Notes: generated by a model not told the origin, from the letters alone. Counted from the first letter of the stretch, positions 1-11,972 are shown. The stretch is DNA of 64,000 nt from Bordetella genomosp. 4 (GCF_002261185.1 NZ_NEVQ01000008.1:62001-126000), one strand, 5' to 3'. Numbers and translations: made by a program.

Positions 1-389
<389 letters not shown>

Positions 390-419
390 TCATTATCTTT
401 AAGGGGATGCCCAATTATA

Positions 420-2789
420 ATGAGCCCTATGCCGCGTATTTCAACTGCTTCTCCGCGCGCCTCGCGCAACACCCGTAACGGCCCTTCGCCGCTGCAAACG
501 CGTATTTCCGCTTTGCTGCGCGAGGCCCGCTGGATTCTGTTCGCCGCCCTGGCCGCCTGGCTGACACTGGTGCTGGCCACCTGGTCGCCCTCCGATCCGG
601 GATGGTCGCATTCTGTGACTAATGGTGCGATTCACAACCGAGGGGGCACCCTCGGGGCCTACCTGTCGGACATTTTGTTGTATTTGTTCGGCTATTCCGC
701 CTGGTGGTGGGTAGTCCTGCTGTTGCATCGGGTGCGGGCCGGCTATCGTCGCCTGGCCAGCCAGTTGCGCGCCGATGGCAAGCAGCCCGAGGTCCTGCCG
801 CGTGTCCACTGGGAAGAAGGCGTCGGATTTTTCCTGGTGTTGATCGGTTCGCTCGGCATCGAGGCATTACGACTGTATAGCTGGGGCATGCATTTGCCGG
901 GCGGCACCGATGGCGAAAGCGGTGCTGGCGGCGTGATCGGCCAAATGTTGGCCAGCAACCTCGCGCAGGGCGTCGGTTTCACCGGCGCGACCCTGGCGCT
1001 GCTGGTATTGATCGCGATCGGCCTGAGCCTGTTTTTCTCGTTCTCGTGGCTGCATGTGGCCGAGCGCGTCGGCGCCTGGCTCGAGGGGATGGCGCGTCGC
1101 ATACGCGAGTCCTATACCGCTCGCCAGGATCGCAAGGTCGGTGAGGTCGCCAAGGCCGTCCGTACCGAGCAGGTCGAAGCCAAACACGAAAAACTGACGC
1201 ACGAACAGCCCGTGCGCATCGAGCCCGCGATCACGGTGGTGCCGCGGTCGGATCGCGTCGAAAAGGAAAAGCAGCAGACTTTGTTTGCCCCGCCGTCAGG
1301 CGAGGGCGATCTGCCCGCGATCAGTTTGCTCGATCCTCCTACGCCGAACCAGGAAACGGTGTCGGCCGAGACCATCGAGTTCACGTCTCGGCTCATCGAA
1401 AAGAAACTCGCCGATTTTGGCGTGAACGTGACGGTGGTGGCGGCCCAGGCTGGACCAGTCATTACTCGTTACGAAATCGAGCCGGCTACCGGTGTGAAAG
1501 GCAGCCAGATCGTCAATCTGGCCAAAGACCTGGCGCGTGCGTTGAGCCTGGTCAGTATCCGTGTGGTGGAAACCATCCCGGGCAAGAACCTAATGGGGCT
1601 GGAGCTTCCCAATCCACGCCGTCAGATGGTCAAGCTATCCGAAATCCTGGGTTCGCAAACCTATCACGCCAGCCATTCTGTCGTAACGATGGCGCTGGGC
1701 AAGGACATCGCCGGGAATCCGGTGGTCGCCGATCTGGCCAAAATGCCTCACTTGCTGGTGGCCGGTACGACAGGCTCGGGTAAGTCGGTCGGTATCAATG
1801 CCATGATTCTGTCGCTGCTGTACAAAGCCGGTCCGGCCGACACGCGATTGATTCTGATCGATCCCAAGATGCTGGAAATGAGCGTCTATGAGGGCATTCC
1901 GCATCTGCTCGCGCCGGTGGTCACGGACATGCGCCATGCCGCCAACGCGCTGAACTGGTGCGTAGGCGAAATGGAAAAGCGCTATCGCCTGATGAGCAAG
2001 ATGGGCGTGCGCAACCTGGCCGGCTACAACACCAAGATCCGCGACGCGATCAAGCGTGAAGCCCCGATCCCCAACCCATTCTCGCTGACGCCGGATCAGC
2101 CCGAGCCGCTTTCGCCGCTGCCCACTATTGTGGTGGTCATCGACGAGTTGGCCGACCTGATGATGGTGGTGGGTAAAAAGATCGAAGAACTCATCGCTCG
2201 CCTGGCGCAGAAGGCCCGGGCTGCGGGCATTCACTTGATCCTCGCTACGCAGCGTCCCAGCGTGGACGTGATCACGGGCCTGATCAAGGCCAACATCCCC
2301 ACGCGTATCGCATTCCAGGTGTCGTCCAAGATCGACTCGCGCACCATTCTGGATCAGATGGGTGCGGAAACGCTGCTGGGGCAGGGCGATATGCTGTACA
2401 TGCCTCCCGGCACAGGTTTGCCGGTGCGGGTGCACGGCGCCTTTGTGCATGACGACGAGGTTCACCGCGTGGTCGAGCATCTGAAGGCCCAGGGCGAGCC
2501 CAACTACATCGAAGGTTTGCTCGAGGGCGCTCTCGAGGGTGAGACGGGCGATGGCGTGGGCAGTGTCACAGGCATGAGCGACGCCGAAAGCGATCCGATG
2601 TATGACCAGGCATGCGAGATTGTCCTGAAACACCGCCGCGCGTCGATCTCGCTCGTGCAGCGCCATCTGCGAATTGGTTACAACCGTGCGGCCCGGTTAC
2701 TGGAGCAAATGGAGCAATCGGGTATGGTGTCTGCAATGCAATCCAACGGCAACCGGGAAATCCTGGTGCCGTCCAAAGAGGAAGCCTGA
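420..2789 (+). CDS. ftsK: DNA translocase FtsK
   Basis: Septal DNA pump that clears chromosomes from the closing division site and activates XerCD recombination at dif. The predicted 789-residue protein has hydrophobic segments within roughly residues 30-210, a charged linker (about 215-300), the RecA-like motor with Walker [12 protein letters not shown] near residue 448 and Walker B-like [13 protein letters not shown], and a winged-helix gamma domain near the C-terminus ([19 protein letters not shown]) that reads KOPS sites. The linker is short compared with E. coli FtsK, which is usual in this group. I chose the ATG at 420; 17 upstream codons are open but lack a better start, and ATG 429 is possible. 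A TATAAT lies at 415-420, so the transcript may be nearly leaderless. The stop overlaps the lolA start. Confidence 0.96.
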   Translation: MSPMPRISTASPRASRNTRNGPSPLQTRISALLREARWILFAALAAWLTLVLATWSPSDPGWSHSVTNGAIHNRGGTLGAYLSDILLYLFGYSAWWWVVLLLHRVRAGYRRLASQLRADGKQPEVLPRVHWEEGVGFFLVLIGSLGIEALRLYSWGMHLPGGTDGESGAGGVIGQMLASNLAQGVGFTGATLALLVLIAIGLSLFFSFSWLHVAERVGAWLEGMARRIRESYTARQDRKVGEVAKAVRTEQVEAKHEKLTHEQPVRIEPAITVVPRSDRVEKEKQQTLFAPPSGEGDLPAISLLDPPTPNQETVSAETIEFTSRLIEKKLADFGVNVTVVAAQAGPVITRYEIEPATGVKGSQIVNLAKDLARALSLVSIRVVETIPGKNLMGLELPNPRRQMVKLSEILGSQTYHASHSVVTMALGKDIAGNPVVADLAKMPHLLVAGTTGSGKSVGINAMILSLLYKAGPADTRLILIDPKMLEMSVYEGIPHLLAPVVTDMRHAANALNWCVGEMEKRYRLMSKMGVRNLAGYNTKIRDAIKREAPIPNPFSLTPDQPEPLSPLPTIVVVIDELADLMMVVGKKIEELIARLAQKARAAGIHLILATQRPSVDVITGLIKANIPTRIAFQVSSKIDSRTILDQMGAETLLGQGDMLYMPPGTGLPVRVHGAFVHDDEVHRVVEHLKAQGEPNYIEGLLEGALEGETGDGVGSVTGMSDAESDPMYDQACEIVLKHRRASISLVQRHLRIGYNRAARLLEQMEQSGMVSAMQSNGNREILVPSKEEA

Positions 2790-3436
2790 TGCTCGGTTCA
2801 CGTCGTCCTTGGGCTGTCGCCATTGCGACGGCCACTACCGCCGTCTGGTTGTCGCTCAGTCCCTTGACTGCGGCGGCTGCCGATGCGCGCACCCAACTCA
2901 AGGCCTTTGTCTCGCAAGTCAATAGCGCGACGGGCAAGTTCACGCAAACCACGACCGGACCACAAGGGGGGGCGCAGCGTGCACAGAGCGGCGACTTCGC
3001 CTTTCAGCGGCCGGGTAAATTCAAATGGGCGGTGAGTCAGCCCTATGAGCAACTGGTGATATCCGACGGGCAGCAGTTGTTCCAATACGATCCTGATCTG
3101 GCTCAGGTCACGACTCGCCAGGTGGATCAGGCCATTGGTACCTCGCCAGCCGCCATCTTGTTTGGCTCCGGTGATCTGGAGCAGGCGTTCGAGGTGACTC
3201 CCTTGCCTGCGCGCGATGGCCTGGAATGGTTGCGTGCCAAGCCTCGCAACGCCGACGCAGGGTTTGCGCAAGTCGACATCGGTCTGCAAAACAACCTTCC
3301 CTCGCGAGTCGAGTTGCTGGATTCCTTTGGGCAAACCACGCGCGTCGATCTGTCTCAGATTCAATCCAATCCATCCCTGCCCGCCAACGAATTTCGCTTT
3401 GTGCCGCCTGCGGGCGTGGACGTGGTCAAGATGTGA
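2789..3436 (+). CDS. lolA: Outer-membrane lipoprotein carrier protein LolA
   Basis: Periplasmic chaperone that accepts lipoproteins from the LolCDE transporter and hands them to LolB. The 215-residue product starts with a signal peptide ([20 protein letters not shown], then an Ala-rich cleavage region near residue 31). The mature part has the LolA pattern: [29 protein letters not shown], then [19 protein letters not shown]. The ATG at 2789 overlaps the ftsK stop in a TGATG arrangement, which points to translational coupling; the reading frame is open upstream, but that stretch lies inside ftsK. ftsK-lolA-rarA is the usual order in many proteobacteria, which supports the call. Confidence 0.95.
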   Translation: MLGSRRPWAVAIATATTAVWLSLSPLTAAAADARTQLKAFVSQVNSATGKFTQTTTGPQGGAQRAQSGDFAFQRPGKFKWAVSQPYEQLVISDGQQLFQYDPDLAQVTTRQVDQAIGTSPAAILFGSGDLEQAFEVTPLPARDGLEWLRAKPRNADAGFAQVDIGLQNNLPSRVELLDSFGQTTRVDLSQIQSNPSLPANEFRFVPPAGVDVVKM

Positions 3437-3481
3437 TCTGGGTTGCCGTGCAACCTGCCGTAATCCTGCCGTAGCGCTGTC

Positions 3482-4819
3482 ATGAGCGACGATCTCTTTG
3501 CTGCCGATCCCGCACACCGGCCTTATGTTCCACTGGCCGAGCGATTGCGGCCGCGCACGCTCACCGAAGTCGTAGGGCAGTCCCATTTGCTGGGGCCCGA
3601 CAAGCCGCTACGCGTGGCGTTTGAATCCGGCCGTCCGCACTCCATGATTTTCTGGGGGCCGCCAGGGGTGGGTAAAACCACGCTGGCGCGCTTGATGGCG
3701 GATGGTTTCGATGCGCAGTTCATCGCCATTTCCGCCGTATTGGGCGGGGTCAAGGACATCCGCGACGCGGTTGTCACGGCGCAGATTGCCCAAGGGCAAG
3801 GCCGCCGCACGATTTTGTTTGTCGATGAGGTGCATCGATTCAACAAGGCGCAGCAAGACGCGTTTTTGCCCTATGTGGAAAGCGGACTGTTCACCTTTAT
3901 CGGCGCCACGACAGAAAACCCGTCATTCGAAGTGAACTCGGCGCTGTTGTCGCGCGCGCGTGTTTACGTGCTGCAGTCGCTCAACGCCGAGGAACTGCAG
4001 CAGCTCATTGATCGGGCCATCGAGGCGCTGAACGAAGGGCGTGATACGGCAAACCGGATTCGCATCCAGCCCGACGCGCGTGAGCAATTAGCCGCCTGGG
4101 CCGATGGGGATGCGCGACGATTGATCAGTGCCGTCGAGGTCGTGGCCGAGTCGGCCCAGGCCGCGGGCCGTGACGAGATCGATGCGGAGTGGCTGGAAAT
4201 TTCGCTGTCGCAGAACTTGCGCCGCTTTGACAAGGGGGGCGATGCGTTCTACGACCAGATCAGCGCCTTGCATAAATCCGTGCGGGGCTCTGATCCCGAT
4301 GCGGCCTTGTATTGGCTGTCGCGCATGCTGGATGGCGGAGGCGATCCGCGCTATCTGTCCCGCAGGCTCGTGCGCATGGCGTGGGAGGACATCGGCCTGG
4401 CAGACCCGCGCGCCATGCAGATTGCCAATGACGCTGCATTGACCTACGAGCGGCTGGGCAGCCCCGAGGGCGAACTGGCGCTCGGCCAGGCCGTGATTTA
4501 TCTTGCGGTCGCGGCCAAGAGCAACGCGGGCTATAACGCCTACAACCAGGCCAGGGCCTTTGTAAAACAGGACAAGAGCCGCGAAGTGCCCGTGCATTTA
4601 CGCAACGCACCGACCAAGCTCATGAAAGAACTCGGCTACGGTCACGCCTATCGCTACGCCCATGACGAGCCCCACGCCTACGCTGCCGGAGAAAAGTATT
4701 TTCCTGAGGGCATAGGCGAGCCCCGCTGGTATCGGCCCGTTCCCCGCGGCCTGGAAATCAAAATCGCGGAAAAGCTGGCTTTCCTGAGAAAGCTCGACGA
4801 AGAAGCCGGCAAGAAATAA
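3482..4819 (+). CDS. rarA: Replication-associated recombination protein A (AAA+ ATPase)
   Basis: RarA/MgsA is a tetrameric AAA+ ATPase related to clamp loaders that acts at stalled replication forks. The 445-residue protein has Walker A GPPGVGKTT near residue 60, Walker B ILFVDEVHRFNK near residue 115, sensor 1 FIGATTENPSFEVN, and the C-terminal MgsA domain with GSDPDAALYWLSRMLDGG and RAMQIANDAAL. Length and domain order are normal for the family. It starts 45 bases after lolA, most likely in the same transcript. Confidence 0.96.
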   Translation: MSDDLFAADPAHRPYVPLAERLRPRTLTEVVGQSHLLGPDKPLRVAFESGRPHSMIFWGPPGVGKTTLARLMADGFDAQFIAISAVLGGVKDIRDAVVTAQIAQGQGRRTILFVDEVHRFNKAQQDAFLPYVESGLFTFIGATTENPSFEVNSALLSRARVYVLQSLNAEELQQLIDRAIEALNEGRDTANRIRIQPDAREQLAAWADGDARRLISAVEVVAESAQAAGRDEIDAEWLEISLSQNLRRFDKGGDAFYDQISALHKSVRGSDPDAALYWLSRMLDGGGDPRYLSRRLVRMAWEDIGLADPRAMQIANDAALTYERLGSPEGELALGQAVIYLAVAAKSNAGYNAYNQARAFVKQDKSREVPVHLRNAPTKLMKELGYGHAYRYAHDEPHAYAAGEKYFPEGIGEPRWYRPVPRGLEIKIAEKLAFLRKLDEEAGKK

Positions 4820-4910
4820 AAGGCTAAAATCCAAAGGTTTGCCGCGAATTGGCTTTAGCGCTTCGCCGCAAAATTGACTTTTCCACTTCCAAAGCAATTT
4901 GGAACCGTAT

Positions 4911-4930
4911 CGGTGGCCGCCATGCCACCG
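4911..4930. other. Hairpin in the serS leader
   Basis: CGGTGGC and GCCACCG pair across a six-base loop just upstream of serS. There is no T-run after it, so it is not a standard terminator. A possible -35 TTGACT lies at 4874-4879, but I see no convincing -10. Function unknown. Confidence 0.35.
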
Positions 4931-4946
4931 TATTTCATTAACCTGA

Positions 4947-6308
<1,362 letters not shown>

Positions 6309-6462
6309 TATCGCCGGCAGGGCCAAGGCTGCCATGGCGCAGCACCGGCCCTGTCACGCACGTCCGGTCCGCATCCCAAGTAAAAATCGTGTCGTCCGGG
6401 CCAAGGCGTCCCTCGCGGCTGGCGCGCGCGAGCGTTCTTTTTCCTGTCTTCTCCCCGCCGTC

Positions 6463-7650
6463 ATGGTCGCGATAAAAACTTCGCTTTATTCCTGGTTGAT
6501 GCGTTTCTGGCCTCAGCCGTTGCACGTCCATGGGCGAGAGCGTATCCGGGCCTGCGTGGGGGCCTTGCTGGGGCTGACCGTCACTGGGGTGGTGTCGAGC
6601 GCGTTCGGCCATTCAGGGTCGCATTTCATGTTGATTGCGCCCATGGGAGCCTCCGCCGTTCTATTGTTTGCGGTGCCCTCCAGTCCCTTGGCGCAACCTT
6701 GGTCCGTGATCGGCGGTAACCTGGTGGCGTCCCTGGTCGGCGTCACCGCCGCGAGATGGCTGCCGGACCCGTTGATGGCGGCATCGATTGCCGTCTCAGT
6801 GTCTATCGCACTCATGTTTGTGTTGCGCTGCGTGCATCCGCCATCAGGCGCCGTTGCTTTGACGGCGGTTCTGGGCGACAGTGCTGTGCATTCGGCAGGG
6901 TATGCCTTTGTGCTCGAACCTGTGATGCTGAATTCGTGCGTCATCTTGATCTGCGCGCTGTTCTACCACGGCATTACTCGCCATCATTACCCGCACGTCT
7001 TGTCTCGCAAGGACGACGAGGCTGCCGTGGAGGACGAGTGGGCAGGTTTCATGCGCCAGGATATCGAGCAAATCCTGGACGAGCGGGATGAATTGCTCTC
7101 GGTCGATTCCGAGGACATTTACCAGGTACTGCGCGAGGCCGTCTCCCGCGCCCACGAGCGTCGTACCAAAAGCGTACGGTGCAGCGATGTGATGGTGCCT
7201 GCCGCGGCGACCTTGCGGCCCGCAACCACCATGCGCCAAGCCTGGAAGGTACTGAAGCGTCTCGACGTTCCAGGGTTGCCGGTGGCCGACGGAGCAGGGC
7301 GTTATCAAGGAATGGTGACGCTGGTCGATCTCTTATTGAGGGCCCGTTCGTCGGGCCGGGGTGGCTGGGCGCTTTGGCCTGGGGCCGCCGGACTGGGAAC
7401 ACCGCTGCGTGATGTGTTGTCTACCGACGCGCCGACAGTGACGCCCCAGACCTTGCTATCTGTTGCCGCGCCGAAAGTCCTGAACTCGCCCGCGCACTGC
7501 GTGCCTGTGATTGATGGCTTGGGCATGCTGCGCGGCGTCGTGACGCCCGCGCAGTTGGTTCACGATAGCTATCTGGATAATCTGGGCCTGCCACTGAACT
7601 CGCCTTCAACAGAGTCTTCAGTTATCCGGCCCACTCACATCGCAATCTAG
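6463..7650 (+). CDS. HPP-family membrane protein with CBS domain pair
   Basis: The 395-residue protein has an N-terminal HPP-family membrane domain: several hydrophobic helices between about residues 25 and 175, with the name-giving HPP motif in RCVHPPSGAVAL near residue 125. The C-terminal half holds two CBS motifs (SDVMVPAAATLRPATTMRQA and LRDVLSTDAPTVTPQTLLSV), which usually bind adenine nucleotides and regulate transport. HPP proteins have been linked to nitrite transport in plastids and cyanobacteria; the bacterial substrate is not known here. I chose the ATG at 6463 (MVAIKTSLY) because the upstream 43 codons are basic, Pro-rich and unlike the family, and a long open frame alone is weak evidence. 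It stands as a single gene after serS. Confidence 0.85.
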   Translation: MVAIKTSLYSWLMRFWPQPLHVHGRERIRACVGALLGLTVTGVVSSAFGHSGSHFMLIAPMGASAVLLFAVPSSPLAQPWSVIGGNLVASLVGVTAARWLPDPLMAASIAVSVSIALMFVLRCVHPPSGAVALTAVLGDSAVHSAGYAFVLEPVMLNSCVILICALFYHGITRHHYPHVLSRKDDEAAVEDEWAGFMRQDIEQILDERDELLSVDSEDIYQVLREAVSRAHERRTKSVRCSDVMVPAAATLRPATTMRQAWKVLKRLDVPGLPVADGAGRYQGMVTLVDLLLRARSSGRGGWALWPGAAGLGTPLRDVLSTDAPTVTPQTLLSVAAPKVLNSPAHCVPVIDGLGMLRGVVTPAQLVHDSYLDNLGLPLNSPSTESSVIRPTHIAI

Positions 7651-7848
7651 CGTTCTGCGTCTGGGCCGCATGAAATCCCGGCCGATTGCCATATTTCTGT
7701 CTTGTTGCCTCAGTATCCTTCCACCCATTCTCTGATCTTTGATGTCAGCAAATGTGTGTGCGTAAAATAGGGCCGCATCTTTGAGGCACAATATGCATCA
7801 CCCGCGACAACGGGAATTTGCTGTCAATGATTAAGGGGGTAGATAGAG

Positions 7849-8097
7849 ATGAGTTCGAGGATGATCGGTGATTTTCGTGTGCGTTGCGATGTCGTTGAAG
7901 ACGACGAATTAGGCTTCAAAGTGCGAGTCTGGACTCGCCGCGTTGGAGGCACCGCTCCCGAGAAAAGCTGGCCTGTACCCGGCCAGTCGCCGTTCTCAAC
8001 CCGCACCGAAGCCGAGCAGGGTAGCCTGCAGGTCTTCGAGGGCATCAATGGAGTGAGATTCAATGGTGAACCAGAGTTCGCGCACACGTCCGCATAA
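7849..8097 (+). CDS. Small conserved-looking protein of unknown function
   Basis: An 82-residue soluble protein (MSSRMIGDFRVRCDVVEDDE). A good Shine-Dalgarno-like AAGGGGG lies upstream of the ATG, and codon use fits the neighbours, so it is probably a real gene. It is acidic at the N-terminus, contains no hydrophobic segment and no motif I recognise. About 200 bases of non-coding DNA precede it and its direction is opposite to the next gene. No function is proposed. Confidence 0.6.
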   Translation: MSSRMIGDFRVRCDVVEDDELGFKVRVWTRRVGGTAPEKSWPVPGQSPFSTRTEAEQGSLQVFEGINGVRFNGEPEFAHTSA

Positions 8098-8260
8098 CGG
8101 CTGGTGGCGTGCGCCCAGCACCCCGCGGCGCATGCCCAGCAAGCCTGCACCCGTCAGTGATCAATCGGCCGGGTGAGCAGATAGTTCGTCTGCGCGGCAA
8201 CGCGTAGCCGGATCAATAGCCGCTTGATTTCTGGGCAGGCTGTTCGCCGGCCAATAAAAA

Positions 8261-8282
8261 GGGCGGCATTGACATGCCGCCC
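8261..8282 (-). terminator. Rho-independent terminator after the PXPV-repeat gene
   Basis: Read on the minus strand, GGGCGGCAT and ATGCCGCCC form a nine-base stem with a four-base loop, followed by a T-rich run (8254-8260). It lies 27 bases after the stop of the minus-strand gene at 8309. Confidence 0.8.
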
Positions 8283-8308
8283 CGTGCGCTGCAGAAGTTG
8301 CAGACAGA

Positions 8309-8629
8309 TCAATCGTCGTAATGGCGATGATGATGGTGGCGCCCGTGGCCCTTCCACTTGTGCCCATGCTTGCCGCGCCAGTGGCGGTGGCCATCACCGT
8401 AGTAATAAACCGGTGCTGGGCGAACATAACGCGGCGCACGGTAGACCACCGGCGGGTCGTAATACACAGGCCGGGGTTCGACGTAAACCGGTTGCGGCGC
8501 CACATACACTGGCGCAGGGTAAATGATGCCCGGCAAACCGATAGAGACGCCAATATCGACGCGTGCCATGGCGGCGCTCGACATCAGCAGCCCCGCAGCG
8601 CTGATCCCGGCAATAATCCACTTTTTCAT
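8309..8629 (-). CDS. Exported PXPV-repeat, His-rich protein
   Basis: A 106-residue protein with a clear signal peptide (MKKWIIAGISAAGLLMSSAA, cleavage probably after AMA), then Tyr/Pro/Val repeats (YPAPVYVAPQPVYVEPRPVY) typical of the PXPV family, and a His/Gly/Lys-rich tail (GRHHHHRHYDD). Proteins of this kind are common in Burkholderiales and are exported, but their role is not established. The His-rich tail could bind metal, which is inference. I chose ATG 8629, preceded by GGCAGG at good spacing, rather than the GTG two codons upstream. A terminator follows. Confidence 0.75.
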   Translation of the reverse strand: MKKWIIAGISAAGLLMSSAAMARVDIGVSIGLPGIIYPAPVYVAPQPVYVEPRPVYYDPPVVYRAPRYVRPAPVYYYGDGHRHWRGKHGHKWKGHGRHHHHRHYDD

Positions 8630-8907
8630 ATGCACCTGCCTTGCTGCTGAAAGCAGCCGAGTTGATAGAACGGCCCTATTTTCGGGTTTTTCCTCATTCA
8701 GAACGTGAACGAACGTGCTGCAATAGCGACAATCCGCTACAGAGCGGTTCCGTTCAACAGCGGAATTGACGCGTTGCAGCGCGACTCCTCGAGTGAGCTC
8801 AGCAGGGCGGAGAAGCCCTCTGTAATTGACTGAAATTTCCTTGGTACACTGGCGCTCAGACGCTGCAGTTACATTTAAACACCAAGGTTTGTCGATATAC
8901 TGGACTC

Positions 8908-9105
8908 ATGGAAACGAAAACGCACGATCTCAAGCCCGGCTATTACTGGTACACCATGGAGAGCGATCCCCTGGCCATCATTCACATTCATGATGACGGA
9001 GGTGCGACCCTGATGGGAACGGACTATAGACTGCAAGCCCAGGGCGTTGCCGACATGATCCAGCAAGGCGAGCGGTTTTTCTGGATTGAGCCCCCAGCCT
9101 TGTAA
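8908..9105 (+). CDS. Small protein of unknown function
   Basis: A 65-residue soluble protein (METKTHDLKPGYYWYTMESD, later FFWIEPPAL). Composition and codon use look like a real gene; there are no recognisable motifs. No Shine-Dalgarno sequence is visible, while TATACT sits at 8896-8901, only seven bases before the ATG, so the mRNA could be leaderless. It converges on the MarC-family gene with 22 bases between the stops. Confidence 0.55.
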   Translation: METKTHDLKPGYYWYTMESDPLAIIHIHDDGGATLMGTDYRLQAQGVADMIQQGERFFWIEPPAL

Positions 9106-9127
9106 TGGGGCTAGGGCGGGGGTTTGC

Positions 9128-9832
9128 CTAAGCCGGCACGGGCTTTCCAATTAATTCAAAAACGCCGTTGATGCCGAACTGCACTCCCATGCAGATCAGC
9201 AAAAAGCCCATTACGCGCGATATGGCGTCGATGCCGGACTGACCCAGTACGCGATTGATGCGGTCCGCGCTGCGCAGGCAAATCCAGAAAACCGCGGCCA
9301 CGAGGGCCGCGACCACAATCACCGCCAAGTGCTCGCTGATTCTCAAGCCGCCTTCGCTGTGCATGGTGGAGGCGCTGCTGATGATCAGAGCAATCGTGCC
9401 GGGCCCTGCTGTACCTGGCAGTGCCAGAGGGATGAACGAAATATCGCGCGGGGGCGGCCGATGCGGTCCGTGGGGCGTGTCGATACGGACAGTGGGTTCG
9501 TTGGGCGCCATATCCATCTGCACGGCTGCCTCGGTTTGGTTGACATCGGGGAACAGCATGCCAAAACCGATATAGGCCACAATCAAGCCGCCCGCGATGC
9601 GCAGGCCGGGAATCGAGATGCCAAAGCCTGTCATGATCGCGTTACCGGCATAGAAGCACACCAAAATGATGCCTGCCACGTAAAACGTGGCCCGATCGAC
9701 CTGACGGTTGCGCTCCTCGCGGGTATATCCCCGGCTCAACGCCAGCAAGAGGGTGACGCTAGTCAAAGGATTGGCGACGGGCAGCAACGTGAACAGCCCC
9801 AGGCCCACCAGTTTCAGAAAATCCAGTATCAA
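9128..9832 (-). CDS. MarC/UPF0056 family integral membrane protein
   Basis: A roughly 234-residue membrane protein of the MarC family, inner-membrane proteins of uncertain transport function (the older multiple-antibiotic-resistance link in E. coli was not upheld). Family features are FLKLVGLGLFTLLPVANPLT at the N-terminus, IAGGLIVAYIGFGML in the middle and about six hydrophobic helices. A charged loop near residues 115-140 separates the two halves. The likely start is TTG 9832, overlapping the stop of the upstream histidine kinase gene in a TTGA arrangement; the upstream extension to 9913 would be read from inside the kinase gene. It is probably the third gene of the regulator-kinase-marC transcript, so it may be a target or partner of this two-component pair (inference). 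Confidence 0.8.
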   Translation of the reverse strand: MILDFLKLVGLGLFTLLPVANPLTSVTLLLALSRGYTREERNRQVDRATFYVAGIILVCFYAGNAIMTGFGISIPGLRIAGGLIVAYIGFGMLFPDVNQTEAAVQMDMAPNEPTVRIDTPHGPHRPPPRDISFIPLALPGTAGPGTIALIISSASTMHSEGGLRISEHLAVIVVAALVAAVFWICLRSADRINRVLGQSGIDAISRVMGFLLICMGVQFGINGVFELIGKPVPA

Positions 9833-11259
9833 GCGACGTCTCCGGAAATGGGCTGGTGTTTGGGCAGAGCCGATTTGGCATCGGTCCCCTGGGGAAACTG
9901 CAACTGCACACATAGCCCTGGTTCGGCATTGTGGAGCGTCATCTGGCCGGCATGCAAGCGGGCGATCGCCATGACCGTGGCCAGCCCCAATCCGTAGCCT
10001 GGCACATGCTGATGCGCGCGGTAAAAGCGCTCGCCAATCCGGTGGATCTTGTCGGTGGGAATGCCAGGGCCGTTGTCGGTCACAGTCAGTGTGGTGTGAT
10101 GTGCGGTCTGCGTGACCTCGATGTGGATGCGTGCGCCGTGGCCCGCGTATTTCAGGGCGTTATCCACCAGCGTCACCAGTGCACCCGCGAGCAAGTCTGG
10201 GTCGCCGCGCAGGGGGGCGGGCCCGCTCGTGTGCAAGGTGAGTCGGGCGTCTTGTTCCTCGGCCACCGCTTCGTACAAATCGGCCACGTCTGCCGCGATG
10301 ACATCCAGGTGTACCGGTTCGAAATGTTTGCGTCGCGCGCCGGACTCCAGTTCCGCGATCTGGAGCAATTTTTCCGAGATTTTGACCAGGTCGTCGAGCT
10401 CCGCCGACAAGCGGTCAACGTTCGCCCGAATCTCTTGCCGCGTCGCCGTGTTCCAGTCTATGGTGCGCAACCGCACCTGCATACGGGTCAACGGCGTGCG
10501 CAATTGGTGCGCCACCGCATCGGAGACATTGCGTACCCCATGCATGAGCCGTTCGATGCGATCCAGCATGCCGTTGATATCGCTGGACAGCAGCGCAAAT
10601 TCATCTTGTTTGGGATGTTCGGGGATGCGCTGCCCCCACTGGCCTGCGCCAAACTGGGCGGCCGTGTGGCGGATCACCTCGACACGGCGCTGCAAGACCC
10701 GGCGAAACAGCGCAGCGCCGAGCAAGACAAGCAGCGCAATCACTCCCGTTGCCGCCAGACTGACCTTCTGAATCACGTCGGTCAGATCATAGAGATCGCG
10801 TAAATCGTGGCCGATGATCAGGATCGAACCATCGCGCAGCCTGCGCGCCACCAGATAGCCGTGCGCCGGTTCTCCTCGCAGCAGCACCGAACGCATCACC
10901 CCGCTGCCATTGAGCGGAGCATCGCTGGGGTCCCACGCGATATTGCCCACCAGCATACGGCCGACCGGATCCAGCAGCATGAACATTTCTGTGTCGCTAT
11001 TGACGTGATCTGCCATTTCCAGCGATATCTCGCGTGCCAGGCCTGGCAGCCCGCCTTGCTCGAAGTGCGCGTTCAGGCGCTGGGCTGTGATCTGGACTTG
11101 GCGCGAGAACTGCGCTTCCAGGATTTTCACGCTCTGGTAATACACAAACATCAGAGACAGCAATGACGTCAACAACGCCAGAATGCTGTAGTTCAGCGTC
11201 AGGCGAAATGCGACCGAGCTCCAGATGGCGCCCAGCATCTGTCCCAGGCGGCGAATCAC
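9829..11259 (-). CDS. Sensor histidine kinase of a two-component system
   Basis: A 476-residue inner-membrane kinase. Hydrophobic segments at about residues 20-42 and 165-185 bracket a periplasmic sensor region of roughly 120 residues. A HAMP linker follows (about 186-240). The phospho-accepting His is H251 in SDAVAHQLRTPLTRM. The ATP-binding domain shows the N box LVDNALKYAG, the G1 box VTDNGPGIP and a G2 box GLGLATVMAIARLH. Its start overlaps the stop of the response regulator gene by four bases, so the two are translationally coupled. The signal is unknown; the sensor domain has no motif I recognise. Confidence 0.92.
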   Translation of the reverse strand: MIRRLGQMLGAIWSSVAFRLTLNYSILALLTSLLSLMFVYYQSVKILEAQFSRQVQITAQRLNAHFEQGGLPGLAREISLEMADHVNSDTEMFMLLDPVGRMLVGNIAWDPSDAPLNGSGVMRSVLLRGEPAHGYLVARRLRDGSILIIGHDLRDLYDLTDVIQKVSLAATGVIALLVLLGAALFRRVLQRRVEVIRHTAAQFGAGQWGQRIPEHPKQDEFALLSSDINGMLDRIERLMHGVRNVSDAVAHQLRTPLTRMQVRLRTIDWNTATRQEIRANVDRLSAELDDLVKISEKLLQIAELESGARRKHFEPVHLDVIAADVADLYEAVAEEQDARLTLHTSGPAPLRGDPDLLAGALVTLVDNALKYAGHGARIHIEVTQTAHHTTLTVTDNGPGIPTDKIHRIGERFYRAHQHVPGYGLGLATVMAIARLHAGQMTLHNAEPGLCVQLQFPQGTDAKSALPKHQPISGDVA

Positions 11260-11972
11260 GCGGCGCCTTGTTTGCCGTCGCCCTCGATTTGGGGCTGCGC
11301 AGACAGTCGATAACCAACGCCGCGCACCGTATGAATCAAGGGCGTATCCGTGTCGCCATCGATTTTTTGCCGTAATCGGCTGATGTGCACGTCAATGACA
11401 TTGGTTTGGGGGTCATAGCGATAGCCCCAGACCGTAGCCAGCAGCATGGTGCGTGTCAGCACCTGATCCGCGTTATTCATCATGTAAGCCAGCAGCTTGT
11501 ATTCACGCGGCTGCAAGGCGATCTGGCGGCCGCCTCGCGTCACGCGTCCGCTGACCAGATCCAGAGATAAATCCGCGACGGTCAACTGGCGCCGGTCATA
11601 TTGGGGTGAAGAACGGCGTATCAGCGCCTCAACACGTGCCGCCAGTTCAGGAAAGGCAAAGGGTTTAGTCAGATAGTCGTCGCCGCCGGCTTTCAGCCCC
11701 CGGACCCGTTCGTCCAGAGCGGTCAGCGCGCTGAGCACCAGCACCGGCGTTTTCTTGCCCAATGCCCGCAGGGACCACAAAATCGACAGCCCATCGACGT
11801 CATTGGGCAACATGCGGTCCAGAATGATGGCGTCCCAATTTTCCGCGGTGGCACGTTGCAAGGCGGTGGGACCGTCCATGCTGATGACCGGGTCATAGCC
11901 CAGTTCCTTCAGTCCATTAGCGATATAGCGGGCATTATCGGCGTCGTCTTCGACGATCAGGCAGCGCCACAT
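11256..11972 (-). CDS. OmpR-family response regulator
   Basis: A 238-residue DNA-binding regulator paired with the downstream kinase. The receiver domain shows acidic residues D10/D11 (IVEDDADN), the phosphorylation site D52 (AIILDRMLP) and K103 (YLTKPFAFPEL). The C-terminal winged helix has LQPREYKLLAYMMNNADQVL and VIDVHISRLRQKID, typical of the OmpR/PhoB class. Its promoter must lie in the 137-base gap to the divergent marR gene, which is AT-richer than the genes. Confidence 0.93.
   Translation of the reverse strand: MWRCLIVEDDADNARYIANGLKELGYDPVISMDGPTALQRATAENWDAIILDRMLPNDVDGLSILWSLRALGKKTPVLVLSALTALDERVRGLKAGGDDYLTKPFAFPELAARVEALIRRSSPQYDRRQLTVADLSLDLVSGRVTRGGRQIALQPREYKLLAYMMNNADQVLTRTMLLATVWGYRYDPQTNVIDVHISRLRQKIDGDTDTPLIHTVRGVGYRLSAQPQIEGDGKQGAA

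Noticed and set aside
1635-2666. Long reverse frame opposite ftsK
   Set aside because: His/Gln/Asp-rich translation typical of the shadow of a GC-rich gene; the same holds for long reverse frames over serS, ilvB, pnp and ilvC.
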